Part shown: positions 15,825-23,560 of the stretch, piece by piece
How the letters are laid out: each line of letters begins with the position of its first letter
Numbering within the stretch: the stretch's first letter is position 1
Source: Jiangella aurantiaca
Lineage (GTDB): Bacteria > Actinomycetota > Actinomycetes > Jiangellales > Jiangellaceae
Assembly (NCBI RefSeq): GCF_004349105.1
Contig: NZ_SMLB01000007.1
Coordinates: forward strand, 148,976-212,975
Direction: 5' to 3'
DNA: 64,000 nucleotides
The notes under the pieces: generated by a model
Told to the model about the DNA's origin: nothing
Database searches by the model: none
The model's input: only the letters and a program-made list of their open reading frames with translations
Made by a program: the position numbers and the translations under genes

Positions 15825-16283
15825 ATGACCACCGCGACGAAGTCGGTCGACGTGCACGTACCAATCACGACCGCGTACAACCAGTGGACGCAGTTCGAGG
15901 AGTTCCCGAAGTTCATGGACGACGTCGAGTCGGTCCGCCAACTCGACGACCGGCACCTGCACTGGACGGTGAAGATCGCCGGAGTGAAGCGCGAGTTCGA
16001 CGCCGAGATCACCGAGCAGCATCCCGACGAGCGCATCGCCTGGCGCTCCACCGGCGGCACCGACCAGGCCGGCGTCGTGACGTTCCACAAGCTCGACAAC
16101 GACAACACGCGGGTGACGCTGCAACTGGACATGGAGCCCGAAGGCATGGTTGAGACCGTCGCGGACAAGAGCGGCATCGTCTCCAGAGCCGCCGAGCGCG
16201 ACATGGAGAACTTCAAGCAGTTCATCGAGGAACGCGGCCTCGCCTCCGGCGCCTGGCGCGGCGACGTCCCGCGTGAGGGATAG
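15825..16283 (+). CDS. SRPBCC family protein, paralogue of the gas-vesicle Z-like domain
   Basis: The 152-residue protein is a single SRPBCC (cyclase/dehydrase) domain: VHVPITTAYNQWTQFEEFPKFMDDVESV, read here as TTAYNQWTQFEEFPKF and MDDVESVRQL, then HPDERIAWRSTGG and a C-terminal helix NFKQFIEERG. It is strikingly close to the domain of the protein at 7094 ([20 protein letters not shown]), implying paralogy within the locus. GAGAGGAG precedes the ATG at 15825. Ligand unknown. The 110 bp after it resemble a protein C-terminus on the minus strand (see findings). Confidence 0.85.
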   Translation: MTTATKSVDVHVPITTAYNQWTQFEEFPKFMDDVESVRQLDDRHLHWTVKIAGVKREFDAEITEQHPDERIAWRSTGGTDQAGVVTFHKLDNDNTRVTLQLDMEPEGMVETVADKSGIVSRAAERDMENFKQFIEERGLASGAWRGDVPREG

Positions 16284-16393
16284 CCGGCGAGGCGCGGGTC
16301 AGCGGCGGGGGTCGACGATGAGCTTCACGACGTCGGCCGTTGCGGCGATCGCTGTCGGCCAGGTGTCGACGTAGCGCTCACCGGCCGGCGCCG

Positions 16394-17395
16394 TCAGGCA
16401 GAAGCACGCCAGAGCGGCCGCGGGAGCACCGTCCGGACGACCGACGGCTGCGGTGGCGGCTCGGCGCCGTCGAGCAGCGTGCTGACGATGTCGGCGGCCT
16501 CCGCCGCGAGCGCGCGCCGGTCGATCGACAACGTCGACAGCGGGGGCGACATGACGGCACCGAGCGAGAGGCCGTCGACGCCGACGACGCGCAGGTCGCC
16601 GGGGACGGCGACACCGTCGAGCTGGGCCTGCTGCATCGCGCCCATGGCCATGAGGTCGTTGAACACCACCACGGTGTCGACGTCGGGGTGCTTTGCCCGG
16701 AGCCGGACGAGGCCGTCGGCGCCGCCCCTGATCGACTCCTCGGCGACGACGACGGCATCGGCGGAGTCCGGCCCGGCGAACCGCTCGTAGGACCGTCGCC
16801 GGCGGGTCGGCCGGTACCGGCGGCCGTCCTCCGGCGGCATGCTGGACTCGATCAGGCCGAACCGTCGTGCGCCACGGCTCCTGAGCTCGTCCAGCAGCGC
16901 CTCGATCGCGGCGTCGAAGTCGACGATCACGGCGTGCATGCCGGACACGGTGGCCGGCCGTTCCACCTGGACCAGCGGCACGCCGCGCGCGGCGGCCACC
17001 AGGTCCGTCTCGTCGCCTATGAAGTAGCCGACGATCGCGTCAGCCTGGCCGCTGAGCGCGGCGACGAGCGCGACGTCGTCGCCCTGCTCGTGCGAGGCCA
17101 TCAGCACCTGCCATCCGCGCGGCGTGACGACGTCGAGCAGCTCGGCGGCGAGTTCGGTGTAGTAGGGGTTGCGCAGCGAGCCGAGGACGAGCCCGATGGA
17201 ACGGACCTTCCGCCGGGCGGCCAGGTTGCTGGCGAACCGGCTGGGCCGGTACCCGAGCTCAGCGGCGGTCCGCAGGACCAGCTCGCGGGTGCGCTGGCTG
17301 ATCTCGGGCATGCCGTTCATCGCCCGGGTGACGGTCTGCCGGGAGACGCCGGCCGCCGCCGCGACGTCCTCGATCGTGATGTGGCCGCCGCTCAT
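16394..17395 (-). CDS. LacI family transcriptional regulator
   Basis: A 333-residue LacI-type repressor. The N-terminal HTH is ITIEDVAAAAGVSRQTVTRAMNG, seen as ITIEDVAAAAGVSRQTVTRA, with the hinge helix PSRFASNLAARRKVRSIGLV. A periplasmic-binding-like effector domain occupies about 65-330. I start at the ATG at 17395, with AGGGG upstream; the longer frame would begin inside the operator. It is divergent from the beta-galactosidase gene, with a perfect 16-bp palindrome between them, and probably represses that gene and itself in response to a galactoside. Confidence 0.9.
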   Translation of the reverse strand: MSGGHITIEDVAAAAGVSRQTVTRAMNGMPEISQRTRELVLRTAAELGYRPSRFASNLAARRKVRSIGLVLGSLRNPYYTELAAELLDVVTPRGWQVLMASHEQGDDVALVAALSGQADAIVGYFIGDETDLVAAARGVPLVQVERPATVSGMHAVIVDFDAAIEALLDELRSRGARRFGLIESSMPPEDGRRYRPTRRRRSYERFAGPDSADAVVVAEESIRGGADGLVRLRAKHPDVDTVVVFNDLMAMGAMQQAQLDGVAVPGDLRVVGVDGLSLGAVMSPPLSTLSIDRRALAAEAADIVSTLLDGAEPPPQPSVVRTVLPRPLWRASA

Positions 17396-17439
17396 CGTCG
17401 CCCCTTCTTGACCCCGATTCCACGCCCAGCGTAGCGTCA

Positions 17440-17455
17440 CCGTGAACGTTCACGG
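17440..17455. promoter_or_regulatory. LacI-type operator
   Basis: CCGTGAACGTTCACGG is a perfect 16-bp palindrome with the central CG step typical of LacI/GalR operators. It is 18 bp upstream of the beta-galactosidase ATG and 44 bp upstream of the regulator ATG, so one site could control both directions. Confidence 0.75.
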
Positions 17456-17472
17456 AGTGAGGAAGGACCGCG

Positions 17473-19419
17473 ATGACTCTCTGGTTCGGCGGCGACTACA
17501 ACCCGGAGCAGTGGCCCAAGGAGGTCTGGGACGAGGACGTGCGGCTCATGCGCCGCGCGGGCGTCACGGTCGCCACCGTCGGGGTCTTCTCGTGGGCGCA
17601 GCTCGAGCCGGAGGACGGGCGGTTCGAATTCGAGTGGCTCGACGACGTCCTCGGCCGGCTGCACGCGGCCGGCATCGGCGTGGACCTCGCGACGGCGACG
17701 GGGTCGCCCCCGCCGTGGGTGCTGCGGGCCTACTCGGACGTGGCGCCGGTGACGGCGAACGGCGTGCGGCTCGGCGGCGGCAGCCGGCAGCACTACAGCC
17801 CGCACTCGCCCAGCTACCGGCGGCTGGCCGGGCGGCTGGTCCGGGCGCTGGCCGAGCGGTACGGGTCGCATCCGGCGCTGGTCGCCTGGCACGTGAACAA
17901 CGAGTTCGGCTGCCACGTGAGCCGCTGCTACAGCGACCACTCGGCGGTGGCGTTCCGGGGCTGGCTGGGTGAGCGGTACGGGACCGTCGAGGCGCTGAAC
18001 GACGCCTGGGGGACGGCCTTCTGGTCGCAGCGCTACGCGACGTTCGACGAGGTCGAGCCGCCGCGCGCCGCCCCCTCGTTCCTGAACCCGACCCAGCTGC
18101 TCGACTTCGACCGGTTCAGCTCCGACGCGCTGCTCGAGCTGTACCGGGCAGAGGCGGCGATCCTGCGGGAGCTGAGCCCGGGCGTCCCGATCACCACCAA
18201 CTTCATGGGACCGTTCCGGCCGCTGGACTACTGGCGTTGGGCGGAGGAGGTCGACTTCGTCTCCGACGACAGCTACCCGGACCCCGCAGACCCGGACTCG
18301 CCGGTGACCGCCGCGCTGGGCCGCGACCTCATGCGGTCGCTGGCGGGGGAGCGGCCGTGGGTGCTGATGGAGCAGGCGCCGAGCGCGGTGAACTGGCGCC
18401 CCCGCAACGCGCCGAAGCCGCCAGGTGGCAACCGAGTGCTGTCCATGCAGGCGCTGGCGCGGGGCGCGGACGGGATCATGTACTTCCAGTGGCGGCAGTC
18501 GGCCAGCGGCTCGGAGACCTTCCACTCGGCGATGGTTCCGCACGCCGGACCGGACACCAGGATCTTCCGCGAGATCGAGGCGCTCGGTGCCGAGCTGGGC
18601 GGAATGGACTGGGTCGAGCGGCAGCCGGTACCCGCCCGGGTCGCGATGGTGTTCGACTGGGACGCCCGCTGGGCGTTGGAGCAGCCGTCCCGGCCGACGG
18701 CGCTGAACTACCTGGGCATCGTCAGCGACTGGTATCGCGCCTTCTGGGACCGGTCCGTCACGGTCGACTTCGTCCGTCCCGGCGCCGACCTCTCCGGCTA
18801 TCGGCTCGTCGTGGCGCCGGTCCTCTTCGCCGTGGACGGCGCCGCACTGGACGGGCTGCACGAGTTCGCGGCGTCCGGCGGAACCCTGGCGGTGACGTTC
18901 CAGTCCGGGATCCTCGACAAGTCGCTGCACGTCAACCCGGCGGGCTACCTCGGCCGGCTGGCCGCCACGCTGGGGGTGCGCATCGAGGAGTTCGCTCCGC
19001 TGGCCGGCCCGGGCGATGCCGCGCCGCCGGTCATCGCGGTCGAGGGTGAGCTCGGCCCGCTCACCGGCCGGCTGTGGAGCGAGTTCGCCCACGCCGACGG
19101 CGCCGACGTCGTGGCCGCCTTCGCCGACGGCGACGTCGCGGGCGGGCCCGCCATCACCCGGAACGCCGTCGGCACCGGTGCCGCGTGGTACGTCGGTACC
19201 CACTTCGACGCCGCCGGCCTCGCGCGGGTGGCCGACGCCCTGCTCGCCGACGCCGGCGTCGACGGCATCCTCGACCGGTCCGCCGACGGCGTCGAGGCCA
19301 TCGTCCGCGGCGACGCGACCTTCGTCCTCAACCACCGCGGCGAGGAGCGACAGGTCGTGCTGGGCGGCGAGAAGCTGACCCTCGCCCCGCGCGAAGTGCG
19401 CATTCTCCGCGACGCCTAG
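17473..19419 (+). CDS. Beta-galactosidase, glycoside hydrolase family 42
   Basis: A 648-residue GH42 enzyme. The TIM barrel begins FGGDYNPEQWP. The acid/base Glu144 lies in WHVNNEFGCH and the nucleophile Glu300 in PWVLMEQAPSAVNWRPRN. The trimerisation domain (about 390-600, VARVAMVFDWDARWALEQP) and C-terminal beta domain are present. There is no signal peptide, so it acts in the cytoplasm on imported beta-galactosides. AGGAAGGA precedes the ATG. It is controlled by the adjacent LacI regulator and operator. No sugar transporter is adjacent, which is unusual for such a locus. Confidence 0.92.
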   Translation: MTLWFGGDYNPEQWPKEVWDEDVRLMRRAGVTVATVGVFSWAQLEPEDGRFEFEWLDDVLGRLHAAGIGVDLATATGSPPPWVLRAYSDVAPVTANGVRLGGGSRQHYSPHSPSYRRLAGRLVRALAERYGSHPALVAWHVNNEFGCHVSRCYSDHSAVAFRGWLGERYGTVEALNDAWGTAFWSQRYATFDEVEPPRAAPSFLNPTQLLDFDRFSSDALLELYRAEAAILRELSPGVPITTNFMGPFRPLDYWRWAEEVDFVSDDSYPDPADPDSPVTAALGRDLMRSLAGERPWVLMEQAPSAVNWRPRNAPKPPGGNRVLSMQALARGADGIMYFQWRQSASGSETFHSAMVPHAGPDTRIFREIEALGAELGGMDWVERQPVPARVAMVFDWDARWALEQPSRPTALNYLGIVSDWYRAFWDRSVTVDFVRPGADLSGYRLVVAPVLFAVDGAALDGLHEFAASGGTLAVTFQSGILDKSLHVNPAGYLGRLAATLGVRIEEFAPLAGPGDAAPPVIAVEGELGPLTGRLWSEFAHADGADVVAAFADGDVAGGPAITRNAVGTGAAWYVGTHFDAAGLARVADALLADAGVDGILDRSADGVEAIVRGDATFVLNHRGEERQVVLGGEKLTLAPREVRILRDA

Positions 19420-19532
19420 GCCGGGGTGGGCCATCACGAGGACTTCCGCCCTCCTTTCCCGGCTGGGCTGTCTCATTCGCGTCCGCTGGTTCGTCATAGG
19501 GGTGAGGGAAAGTCCGCCGTCCGGAGGTTCAC

Positions 19533-19874
19533 GTGCAGTATGCCCTGATGATCTACGCCCAGCCCGGCCACGACGACGCGGTTCCCGAAGCCGAACGGTC
19601 GACCGTGCAGGCCGACTACGAGGCGCTGGGCGACGACCCCCGGTTCCTCGGCGGCACCCAGCTGGAGCCGGCCGAGACCGCCACCAGCGTGCGCGTGGCC
19701 GGCGGCCGGACGCTGCTGACCGACGGCCCGTTCGCGGACACCAAGGAGGTGCTCGGCGGTATCGTCCTGATCGAGGCGGCCGACCTGGACGAGGCGATCG
19801 AGGTGGCGGCGGGCATCCCGGCGGCGCGGTACGGCGGCGTCGTGGAGGTCAGGCCGGTGGTGGCGCGGCGCTGA
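19533..19874 (+). CDS. YCII-related (DGPF) family protein
   Basis: A 113-residue protein with YALMIYAQPG at the start and the DGPF signature LLTDGPFADTKEVLGG. The GTG start follows GGAGG. Such proteins are typically encoded next to ECF sigma factors of the SigJ/ECF41-like kind, and a broken one follows 2 nt downstream. Biochemical role unknown; the fold is a dimeric alpha-beta sandwich. Confidence 0.88.
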   Translation: MQYALMIYAQPGHDDAVPEAERSTVQADYEALGDDPRFLGGTQLEPAETATSVRVAGGRTLLTDGPFADTKEVLGGIVLIEAADLDEAIEVAAGIPAARYGGVVEVRPVVARR

Positions 19875-19876
19875 GC

Positions 19877-20137
19877 GTGCTCGAGGAGGTCTTCCGGGAC
19901 GAGTGGGGCCGGGTGCTGGCCTCGCTGGTCGGGTTCCTCGGCGACATCGACCGGGCCGAGGAGGCCGCGCAGGAGGCGTTCGCGATCGCCGCCGCGCGGT
20001 GGCCGGAGACGGGCGCGCCGGCCAACCCTGCCGCGTGGCTGGTGACGACGGCCCACGGCGGCGGCCGCGCCGGCGCAGCCTCACTCGCCAGGCCGACCGG
20101 CCAGACCGCCGCTCACGATCCGGGCATGTTGACATGA
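19877..20137 (+). pseudogene. ECF sigma factor remnant (N-terminal region only)
   Basis: From a GTG at 19877 the frame reads VLEEVFRDEWGRVLASLVGFLG, DRAEEAAQEAFAIAAARWPE and PANPAAWLVTTA. This is the sigma region 2 entry of YCII-linked ECF sigma factors, which normally run to about 400 residues. After VTTA the expected RNRAIDRLRR continuation is lost: the frame turns to low-complexity sequence and stops at 20137, although another frame reads RRRPRRRSLTRQAD. A frameshift plus loss of the rest, ending at a 39-nt palindrome, makes it non-functional. Confidence 0.75.
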
Positions 20138-20165
20138 GCGCCAACCGTTGGCGCTCATGTCAACA
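20127..20165. repeat. 39-nt palindromic element, copy 1
   Basis: Left arm TGTTGACATGAGCGCCAAC (20127-20145) is perfectly inverted at 20147-20165 around a single C. A close relative lies at 27564-27602, and both are followed by CGCCGC. This copy sits at the point where the sigma-factor remnant degenerates. It could be a REP-like element, a binding site or a bidirectional terminator; no T-run follows. Confidence 0.85.
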
Positions 20166-20280
20166 CGCCGCGAACGACGACCAGGCCGCCGAGGCGCGAG
20201 CCGCCGCACTGGGCTGACGCGCGTACCGCACCACGGGCAGGCGTCCTGACCTTGTACGATGGCCAGCCGAGGTGATGCAC

Positions 20281-20973
20281 GTGGCTGCCGACACCGAGGC
20301 CGGTCCCTATCGGGTCCCGCTGAGCCGGGACCGGGTGCTGCGGGCCGCGGTCCGCATCGCGGACGAGGCCGGCATCGGGGCGCTGACCATGCGCCGGCTG
20401 GCCGAGGAGCTCGGCGCCGAGGCGATGTCGTTGTACTACCACGTGGCCAACAAGGACGAGGTCCTCGACGGCATCGCCGACGTCGTCGCGCGGGAGATCA
20501 ACGAGGTGGTCGACGCCCTCGACGTGCCGTCGGCGGGTGCACAATGGAAGACCGCCGTGCGCCGCCGGATCCTGGCCGCCCGCGAGGTGCTGCTGCGCCA
20601 CCCCTGGGCGCCGGCCGTCTTCGAGACCCGGGCGGCGATGAGCCCGGAGATCCTGCTCTACCACGACCGCCTGCTCGGGCTGATGCGCGACGGCGGCTTC
20701 TCCTACGACCTCGGCCACCACGCGCTGCACGCGCTTGGCAGCCGGGCGCTCGGGTTCAGCCAGGAACTGTTCGACCCCGGTGATGGGTCCGGCGCCGACG
20801 AAGCGCTGGCCGGGTTCGCCGAGCGGCTGCCGCACCTGGTCGGCATGCTGGCCGAGATCGCGCACGACGACCCCGACTCCACGCTGGGCTGGTGTGACGA
20901 CCAGGCCGAGTTCGAGTTCGGCCTCGACCTCATCCTCGAGGGGCTCGACCGCCTCCGCGAACGCTCCTCCTGA
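20281..20973 (+). CDS. TetR family transcriptional regulator
   Basis: The 230-residue protein has a TetR HTH (RVLRAAVRIADEAGIGALTMRRLAEELGAEAMSLYYHVANKDEVL, of which ALTMRRLAEELG and MSLYYHVANKDEVL are diagnostic) and a tetracycline-repressor-type C-terminal domain. The GTG at 20281 is placed 6 nt after GAGGTG; ATG 20275 and GTG 20272 are too close to it. It precedes the oxidoreductase gene, whose upstream region has three CCTTAC-type repeats, so the regulator probably represses that gene. Confidence 0.85.
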   Translation: MAADTEAGPYRVPLSRDRVLRAAVRIADEAGIGALTMRRLAEELGAEAMSLYYHVANKDEVLDGIADVVAREINEVVDALDVPSAGAQWKTAVRRRILAAREVLLRHPWAPAVFETRAAMSPEILLYHDRLLGLMRDGGFSYDLGHHALHALGSRALGFSQELFDPGDGSGADEALAGFAERLPHLVGMLAEIAHDDPDSTLGWCDDQAEFEFGLDLILEGLDRLRERSS

Positions 20974-21005
20974 CGTCACGGGAACAGCCCGCCAGGTCTT
21001 TACAG

Positions 21006-21055
21006 CCTTACGCCGTACGGCTACCTTACAACATACGGTCGACCTTACAGCGTAA
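21006..21055. promoter_or_regulatory. Three tandem operator-like repeats upstream of oxidoreductase
   Basis: CCTTACGCCGTACGG (21006), CCTTACAACATACGG (21024) and CCTTACAGCGTAAG (21043) are spaced 18 and 19 bp apart, close to two helical turns. The last contains the palindrome CTTAC-AGC-GTAAG. They occupy the short gap between the TetR gene and its presumed target, the natural position for TetR binding. Confidence 0.6.
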
Positions 21056-21077
21056 GAATCGCTGCTCAGGAGGCACC

Positions 21078-22064
21078 ATGAAGGCGTTCGTCATCCCCTC
21101 GTACGGTTCCCCCGACGTCCTCGAACTGGCCGACGTCCCGACCCCGGTGCCCGGCGACGACGAGGTGCTGGTCCGCGTCCGCGCCACGTCGGTGCAGCCG
21201 TACGACTGGCACCACCTGCGCGGTGAGCCGCGGATCGCCCGGCTCATGCCGGGGACGCTCGGGCTGCGCCGGCCGAAGATCGACATTCTCGGCGCCGACG
21301 TCGCGGGCGAGGTGGCCGCCGTCGGCCGCGACGTCACCGGCTTCGCGCCGGGTGATTCCGTGTTCGCCCTGGTCGTCGGTGGCGGCTTCGCCGAGTACGT
21401 GCGCGTGCCGGCCGCCGACCTCGCGCCGATGCCGCGCACGCTCTCGTTCGAACAGGCGGCTGCCGTGCCACTGGCCGCCGTCACGGCACTGCTGGCGGTC
21501 CGCGACGACGGAAGGGTCCAGGCCGGTCAGCGGGTGCTGGTCAACGGCGCCTCGGGCGGGGTCGGCACGTTCGCCGTCCAGCTGGCGGCGGCGATGGGCG
21601 CCGAGGTCACCGGCGTATGCAGCGGCCGCAACGCCGACCTCGTCCGTGAGATCGGCGCCGCCGACGTCGTCGACCGCACGACCACCGACGTCACCCGCGG
21701 CGGTGGCCGCTTCGACCTCGTCGTCGACATCGCCGGTGGGCACTCGGCCTGGGCGTTCCGGCGGATCCTGACGCACGACGGCGCGCTGGTCGTCGTCGGC
21801 GGTCCGGCCGGTCGCTGGCTGCAGCCGGCCGCGCATGCGTTCGCCGCGCTCCTGGTCGGTCCGCTGGTGTCGCAGCGGATGACGATGACTCAGGTGGCCG
21901 ACGCCGGGAACCGGCGGGCGGACCTGCTGACGCTGACGGAGTACCTCGACGCTGGGCGGGTCGTCCCGGTCGTCGACCGGAGCTACCCGTTCGCCGAGCT
22001 CCCGGCCGCGCTGCGGTACTCCGAGGAGGGCCACGCCCGCGGCAAGGTCGTCGTCACCATTTGA
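21078..22064 (+). CDS. NAD(P)-dependent oxidoreductase, quinone reductase-like MDR family
   Basis: A 328-residue medium-chain dehydrogenase/reductase. The GroES-like domain (MKAFVIPSYGSPDVLELADVP start, GADVAGEVAAVG) is followed by a Rossmann domain with VLVNGASGGVGTFAVQLA. The catalytic-zinc Cys/His ligands of alcohol dehydrogenases are absent, as in the quinone reductase subgroup. AGGAGG precedes the ATG. Probably an NADPH-dependent reductase of quinones or reactive carbonyls, induced through the TetR repeats upstream. Confidence 0.88.
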   Translation: MKAFVIPSYGSPDVLELADVPTPVPGDDEVLVRVRATSVQPYDWHHLRGEPRIARLMPGTLGLRRPKIDILGADVAGEVAAVGRDVTGFAPGDSVFALVVGGGFAEYVRVPAADLAPMPRTLSFEQAAAVPLAAVTALLAVRDDGRVQAGQRVLVNGASGGVGTFAVQLAAAMGAEVTGVCSGRNADLVREIGAADVVDRTTTDVTRGGGRFDLVVDIAGGHSAWAFRRILTHDGALVVVGGPAGRWLQPAAHAFAALLVGPLVSQRMTMTQVADAGNRRADLLTLTEYLDAGRVVPVVDRSYPFAELPAALRYSEEGHARGKVVVTI

Positions 22065-22080
22065 GGCGCAGTCACCGCCG

Positions 22081-22707
22081 TCATGCCCGGAGGTGCTCGC
22101 GGGCCAGGGTGACCAGGCCCCTCGGGTCGTCCGCGTAGAAGCGCAGCTCGGTGAAGGTGACCGGGCCGTTCAGCAGCTCGACGGTCACCGGCTCGAACAG
22201 CACGAGGTGCACGTTGAGCTGGCTGGACACCGCCACCTGCAGGACGGCGCCGTCCTCGCCGTCGGCGACCTGGACGGTCTTCGACTCCGGCAGCGTCCGC
22301 TTCTGGATCCGGATGGCGTCGACGTCGGACCAGCGCAGCGGGATGTCGACGGTGGACCCGTTGCGGACCCATAGCCCGGCCGGGCCGACGGCGTGCGGAT
22401 GCACCCGCAGCGACGCGGCGTAGCCGAGCATCCAGATCAGCCCCCAGATGCCGATCACCAGCGCGATGATCTGCACGACCGGCCACGGGATGATGAAGTG
22501 GACCACCACCACCTCGATCGCCGACCCGATGATGAACACCCAGATGATCAGCGAGACCGGCTCGACGTAGCCGAACGGCGTGGCGCCGGGCTCGGGCACC
22601 CGCGGGCGCCGGGCCAGCCAGACGTACAGGCTGCGCCACACGCCCGACTCGTAGGCGGCGGCCTTCTGGAACAGGGACGCGCCGCGGGGCTCGGTGGTCT
22701 CGGTCAT
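22081..22707 (-). CDS. Two-pass membrane protein of unknown function
   Basis: A 208-residue protein with two adjacent hydrophobic segments (PVSLIIWVFIIGSAIEVVVV and VVQIIALVIGIWGLIWMLGY) at about 50-95. A cytoplasmic C-terminal domain follows, resembling a PH-like/YdbT-type fold (RVHPHAVGPAGLWVRNG, IPLRWSDVDAIRIQKR). It is coupled by ATGA to the upstream MarR gene. The C-terminal half looks like the membrane-proximal domains of bacterial PH-domain proteins, but I cannot confirm it. Confidence 0.7.
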   Translation of the reverse strand: MTETTEPRGASLFQKAAAYESGVWRSLYVWLARRPRVPEPGATPFGYVEPVSLIIWVFIIGSAIEVVVVHFIIPWPVVQIIALVIGIWGLIWMLGYAASLRVHPHAVGPAGLWVRNGSTVDIPLRWSDVDAIRIQKRTLPESKTVQVADGEDGAVLQVAVSSQLNVHLVLFEPVTVELLNGPVTFTELRFYADDPRGLVTLAREHLRA

Positions 22708-23213
22708 CGGCCGGCCTCGCTCTCGGGGTCGGTGGCCTCGCGGCTCGCGTCGATCGACACGCCGTGGGCGCGCAGCCGCGCCAGCAGGTCGTCGAGGCCG
22801 TCGACCAGCGCGGCGAATCGGTCGTCGGGCATGTCGGCGAAGAGGATGCGGGCGAACTCGTGCTGGTCGTGCTCCATGGCGGCGGTGACGGCAGCGCCGT
22901 GCTCGGTGAACGAGACCAGGGTGGCCCGGCGGTCGGTGGGATGCGGCTCACGGGTGACAAAGCCGGTGGCGACCAGTGCGTCGACCAGGCCGGTGATGTT
23001 GCGCGGGCTGACACGCAGGGCGTCGGCGAGCACACGCTGGGTCGACGGGCCGCGGCGGTGCAGCTCCCAGAGCAGGTGCGCCCGGGCATTGGTGAGCCCC
23101 TGGGCAGCCAGCGAGCGGGTCATGTCGTCGCTGAGGACGACGACCAGCTCGAGGACCCGGCCGAGGGCCTCGGTGTGTTTCTGCGGGCTCGGCATTTCGT
23201 GATGCGCCTTCAC
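22704..23213 (-). CDS. MarR family transcriptional regulator
   Basis: A 169-residue winged-helix protein: LTNARAHLLWELHRRGPSTQRVLADALRVSPRNITGLVDALVATGFVTR shows the MarR recognition helix (VSPRNITGLVDALVATGFV) and wing (PHPTDRRATLVSFTEHG as HPTDRRATLVSFTEHG). The start may be the GTG at 23213 or the ATG at 23195; neither has a strong ribosome site. It shares a transcript with the downstream membrane protein. Confidence 0.87.
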   Translation of the reverse strand: MKAHHEMPSPQKHTEALGRVLELVVVLSDDMTRSLAAQGLTNARAHLLWELHRRGPSTQRVLADALRVSPRNITGLVDALVATGFVTREPHPTDRRATLVSFTEHGAAVTAAMEHDQHEFARILFADMPDDRFAALVDGLDDLLARLRAHGVSIDASREATDPESEAGR

Positions 23214-23560
23214 TATGTCGGTGGTTCACAGGATAGCGCACTGGCGCCAGACAGGCGAGCCGGCCGGGTGACGAAACGACAAAGTGAGGACGGTAGCGGA
23301 AAGATCGCAAATGCTGTGACAGAAATCACGGCGAAGGCAGGTTTGCGGGGGCGGAGAAATGCTCCGGGCAAAGAAAGGGCCACCCTGCCAATTTGGGGGG
23401 CAAAACGGCAGGGTGGCTCGTGCAACAACACTAACGCATCGACCCCCCTCCGCGCATCTGGATCCAGAAGATCGCGGCCACGGGGCGTCGACCAGCGCGT
23501 CTTCCGTGCGGCGGCGGTGACGGACGGCGGGTCGCGCGAACTGGTCCGCGGTACTGGCGG
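23214..23560. other. 347-bp intergenic region between MarR and MocR genes
   Basis: No convincing gene is seen. The region has unusually many A/T-rich stretches for this window, for example around 23280-23340. It holds the MarR promoter and the terminator hairpin at 23379. Confidence 0.6.
23379..23417 (-). terminator. Rho-independent terminator of the MocR gene
   Basis: GCCACCCTGCC (23379-23389) pairs with GGCAGGGTGGC (23407-23417) across a 17-nt loop. On the minus strand the stem is followed by CCCTTTCTTTG, a modest T-rich tract, as expected about 145 nt after the MocR stop. Confidence 0.65.

Noticed and set aside
17437..19497. 686-codon minus-strand frame
   Set aside because: Mirror of the GH42 gene. 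Its composition is the usual Arg/Pro/His-rich antisense of GC-rich coding DNA.
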